A program made the translations under genes and the position numbers. This document shows, one piece after another, positions 4,554 through 6,280 of a DNA stretch of 6,280 nucleotides (positions within the stretch are counted from its first letter, which is position 1; each line of letters starts with the position of its first letter). The DNA is from Saprospiraceae bacterium (lineage in GTDB: Bacteria > Bacteroidota > Bacteroidia > Chitinophagales > Saprospiraceae), in NCBI GenBank assembly GCA_013361075.1, contig JABWAJ010000343.1, forward strand, positions 1 through 6,280. Reading direction: 5' to 3'. Under the pieces are notes generated by a model. It ran no database searches, was not told the DNA's origin, and saw nothing but the letters and a program-made list of their open reading frames with translations.

Positions 4554-6280
4554 TCAATGCCCAATGACCACCAAAGTCTGCCTCATCGGATGAGAGCCAT
4601 TGTCTATCTGTACGTAGTAAATGCCACTTGATAACCCGTCAAGTACCAATTCCCAACGGTTTTCACCCGATTCAATGTTCAGGTTCTGGTTTTTGACCAC
4701 CCGGCCCTCAGCATCGAATATTGAAATTTTCCCATTCCCATTGTCAATACTCACATACCGGCAAATTACATAACCAGTCGCCGCCGGATTGGGAAACAGA
4801 CTAAAATCCGGGTTTGAAGACTCCTGGCGAAACGCCGGCGTAAAATTTTCAGCATCAACATCCGATAAAGGGCCATGCTGCAGGGCATGTGCCTGCTCTG
4901 TTAGTGCGTTCCCCGGTGCCAACGCCAGGTTTCCTCCGTTGTTGCTGATGAAAACGGTATAGTCTTCCACTTCCCCGTAAGCGAAAACTCCACAAGCATT
5001 GGCAGGAGAGCCGTATTTCATGGCAATGCGCATCCGGGTAACCCCCGGTGTTGCACCGGCAGGAATCTGAATACTTCCGCTTACGGGTTGGTTGGTTAAC
5101 CCGGGCTGAAACAACAATTCTCCGGCATCCAGAAAATCGCCGTCATGGTTTAAATCCAGCCAAATGCGCCAACTCTCATTGAAAGGGTTGTTTTGAAACA
5201 GGGGGGTCAGCAGAAGCGGGTAGGTTGTGCCAATTGACAGGGGAATAGGCACGGAGGCTGTAAAATTCCCATACCCCCCGTTATTGCCGCTAATATTGAG
5301 ATAATCACCGATTTGAACGCTGTAAATCCACTCGAAATTGGTATTGCTTCCCCTGGCAATGCAATAAGAAAGGCCTGGAGTTTCACCGAGTATAACCGAG
5401 GCAGATGTAGCTCCGATACATCCATGCGAATCGGTTACAATGACCGTATATGTGCCAGGGGACAAGCCATTCAGGTTTTGTGTGGTAGCACCGTTCGACC
5501 ACATATAGCTGTAGGGGGCTGTGCCGCCATTTACCTCCAGAAAGATACTCCCGTTGGCTCCATTGGTAGCGGGAGTAGCCAAAGCAACAGGTACTAACGG
5601 TTGGGGCTGGGCTACCCCCGCGCTTTGTTGAACGGAACAACCATTGGCGTCGGTAACCGTCAAACTGTAGGCACCAGCGGCTAAATGGTTGACCCAACCC
5701 ATAGCACTGCCCGTACTCCATGCATAACTATAGGGAAGCGCCCCACCGGAAACCGTCGTAAAAATGGCCCCGTCGTTCCCACTATGACAACTGACCCCCT
5801 CCGGGAACAGTTCCAGATGAAGTGGGGGAGACTGGAGTACCGTAGCCGAACCAATTGCATGGCAACCATTGCCATCCGTGACGGTAACCGCATAAACACC
5901 GGCTGAAAGCCCGGCTAATGCGGGCGTTGTCGCCCCGTTGCTCCACAGGTAAGTATACGGAGGAGCCCCCCCGCTCAACGTCCCTGTTATGGCACCATTC
6001 GGCTCATTGGTACTGCAGTTGGTGGCTGTACTGGAAAGCGACACCAAAAATGGCACCGAGGGTTCCGAAATGACAACCGATAGCTGCACTTCGCTAACCC
6101 CATCCGATACCACAACAGTATAAGTCCCGGAAGAAAGATTAGAAATGGTAGCCCCGGAGGTTCCTGTATTCCAGGTGTAGGTATAATTTCCGGTACCACC
6201 GGCGGCCTGCACGCTGATCCAGCCGTCGGTACCGCCTTTGCAGCGAACCGGTTGCAATTCGGCCAACTGCACACTTAAAG
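4554..6280 (-). CDS. Secreted adhesin-like protein: SprB repeats, GEVED domain, T9SS sorting domain (5' end outside window)
   Basis: The frame is open to the window edge, so this is the C-terminal part (about 575 residues) of a larger protein. The GTG at 6272 is an internal Val of a repeat, not a start. Numbering from that codon: four SprB-type repeats at about 1-70, 76-146, 150-223 and 226-297, each with the pattern GG..PY.Y.WS.G......L..G.Y.V.V.D..GC. A GEVED domain spans about 300-443, with the calcium-loop-like DLNHDGDFLDAGE (373-385) and the name-giving GEVEDYTV (433-440). A low-complexity linker spans about 444-487. A T9SS type A sorting domain covers 488-572 (LFPNPAATG, ISIFDAEGRVV, LSSGIYYVQI). 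SprB repeats are known from the gliding adhesin SprB and many other Bacteroidota surface proteins. By family this should be exported by Sec and T9SS and displayed on or released from the surface, for attachment, motility or binding of polymers. No enzymatic domain is visible in this part; one could lie in the missing N-terminal region. Confidence 0.92.
   Translation of the reverse strand, partial: LSVQLAELQPVRCKGGTDGWISVQAAGGTGNYTYTWNTGTSGATISNLSSGTYTVVVSDGVSEVQLSVVISEPSVPFLVSLSSTATNCSTNEPNGAITGTLSGGAPPYTYLWSNGATTPALAGLSAGVYAVTVTDGNGCHAIGSATVLQSPPLHLELFPEGVSCHSGNDGAIFTTVSGGALPYSYAWSTGSAMGWVNHLAAGAYSLTVTDANGCSVQQSAGVAQPQPLVPVALATPATNGANGSIFLEVNGGTAPYSYMWSNGATTQNLNGLSPGTYTVIVTDSHGCIGATSASVILGETPGLSYCIARGSNTNFEWIYSVQIGDYLNISGNNGGYGNFTASVPIPLSIGTTYPLLLTPLFQNNPFNESWRIWLDLNHDGDFLDAGELLFQPGLTNQPVSGSIQIPAGATPGVTRMRIAMKYGSPANACGVFAYGEVEDYTVFISNNGGNLALAPGNALTEQAHALQHGPLSDVDAENFTPAFRQESSNPDFSLFPNPAATGYVICRYVSIDNGNGKISIFDAEGRVVKNQNLNIESGENRWELVLDGLSSGIYYVQIDNGSHPMRQTLVVIGH
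5382..6280 (-). repeat. Four tandem SprB-type protein repeats of about 70-75 residues
   Basis: Repeat units lie at about 6280-6066, 6047-5835, 5825-5604 and 5597-5382. They share GG.(A/T)PY(S/T)Y.WS(N/T)G and (S/A)(A/P)G.Y.(V/L).VTD..GC at protein level but clearly differ at DNA level, so they are old duplications rather than recent copies. Units 2 and 3 have a Cys near the start and one at the end. Unit 1 lacks the final GC and unit 4 lacks the first Cys. More units probably continue beyond the window edge. Confidence 0.85.

Noticed and set aside
6270..6272. GTG at 6272 as the start of the SprB-repeat protein
   Set aside because: The frame stays open to the window edge (Leu-Ser precede it), it falls inside a repeat unit, and no signal peptide follows.

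Overview
The window reads as chromosomal DNA of a gliding or environmental Bacteroidota, most likely in or near the Saprospiria/Chitinophagia (an inference from gene content, not from a marker gene). Two of the four large genes end in a type IX secretion (T9SS) type A sorting domain. One of these also carries SprB-type repeats and a GEVED domain, a combination typical of that phylum. No clear Shine-Dalgarno sequences precede the genes, as expected there. Base composition looks balanced, around 50% G+C by eye, with A+T-rich spacers.

Layout: all four genes lie on the minus strand, so transcription runs from right to left. (1) 6280-4554: the 3' part of a large secreted, adhesin-like protein with four SprB repeats, a GEVED domain and a T9SS sorting domain; its start lies beyond the window. 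(2) 4553-4387: a spacer with three consecutive inverted repeats, probably terminators. (3) 4386-3304: mannose-1-phosphate guanylyltransferase (ManC), which makes GDP-mannose. (4) 3303-3080: a spacer with a possible 47-codon ORF. (5) 3079-1919: a family 4 glycosyltransferase of the CapM/PglA type. (6) 1918-1759: a spacer with a strong hairpin. (7) 1758-364: a secreted tandem-PDZ protein with a T9SS sorting domain, followed by a convincing intrinsic terminator. (8) 363-1: a non-coding end holding a perfect 24-bp inverted repeat and a G+C-rich block of small hairpins, both looking like dispersed intergenic repeats.

How the genes may work together: ManC and the glycosyltransferase fit a small surface-glycan module (sugar nucleotide supply plus a lipid-linked or polysaccharide glycosyl transfer step). 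The two flanking genes encode T9SS cargo for the cell surface. T9SS type A cargo is commonly anchored through an anionic lipopolysaccharide, so nearness of glycan and cargo genes is suggestive. The spacers of 160-224 bp and the hairpins between genes argue against one tight operon.

I found no phage, transposase, CRISPR, toxin-antitoxin, reverse transcriptase, tRNA or rRNA signal, and nothing that amounts to a clearly new system. The items most worth a second look are the intergenic inverted repeats, the small ORF between manC and the glycosyltransferase, and the protease-free, T9SS-sorted double-PDZ protein.
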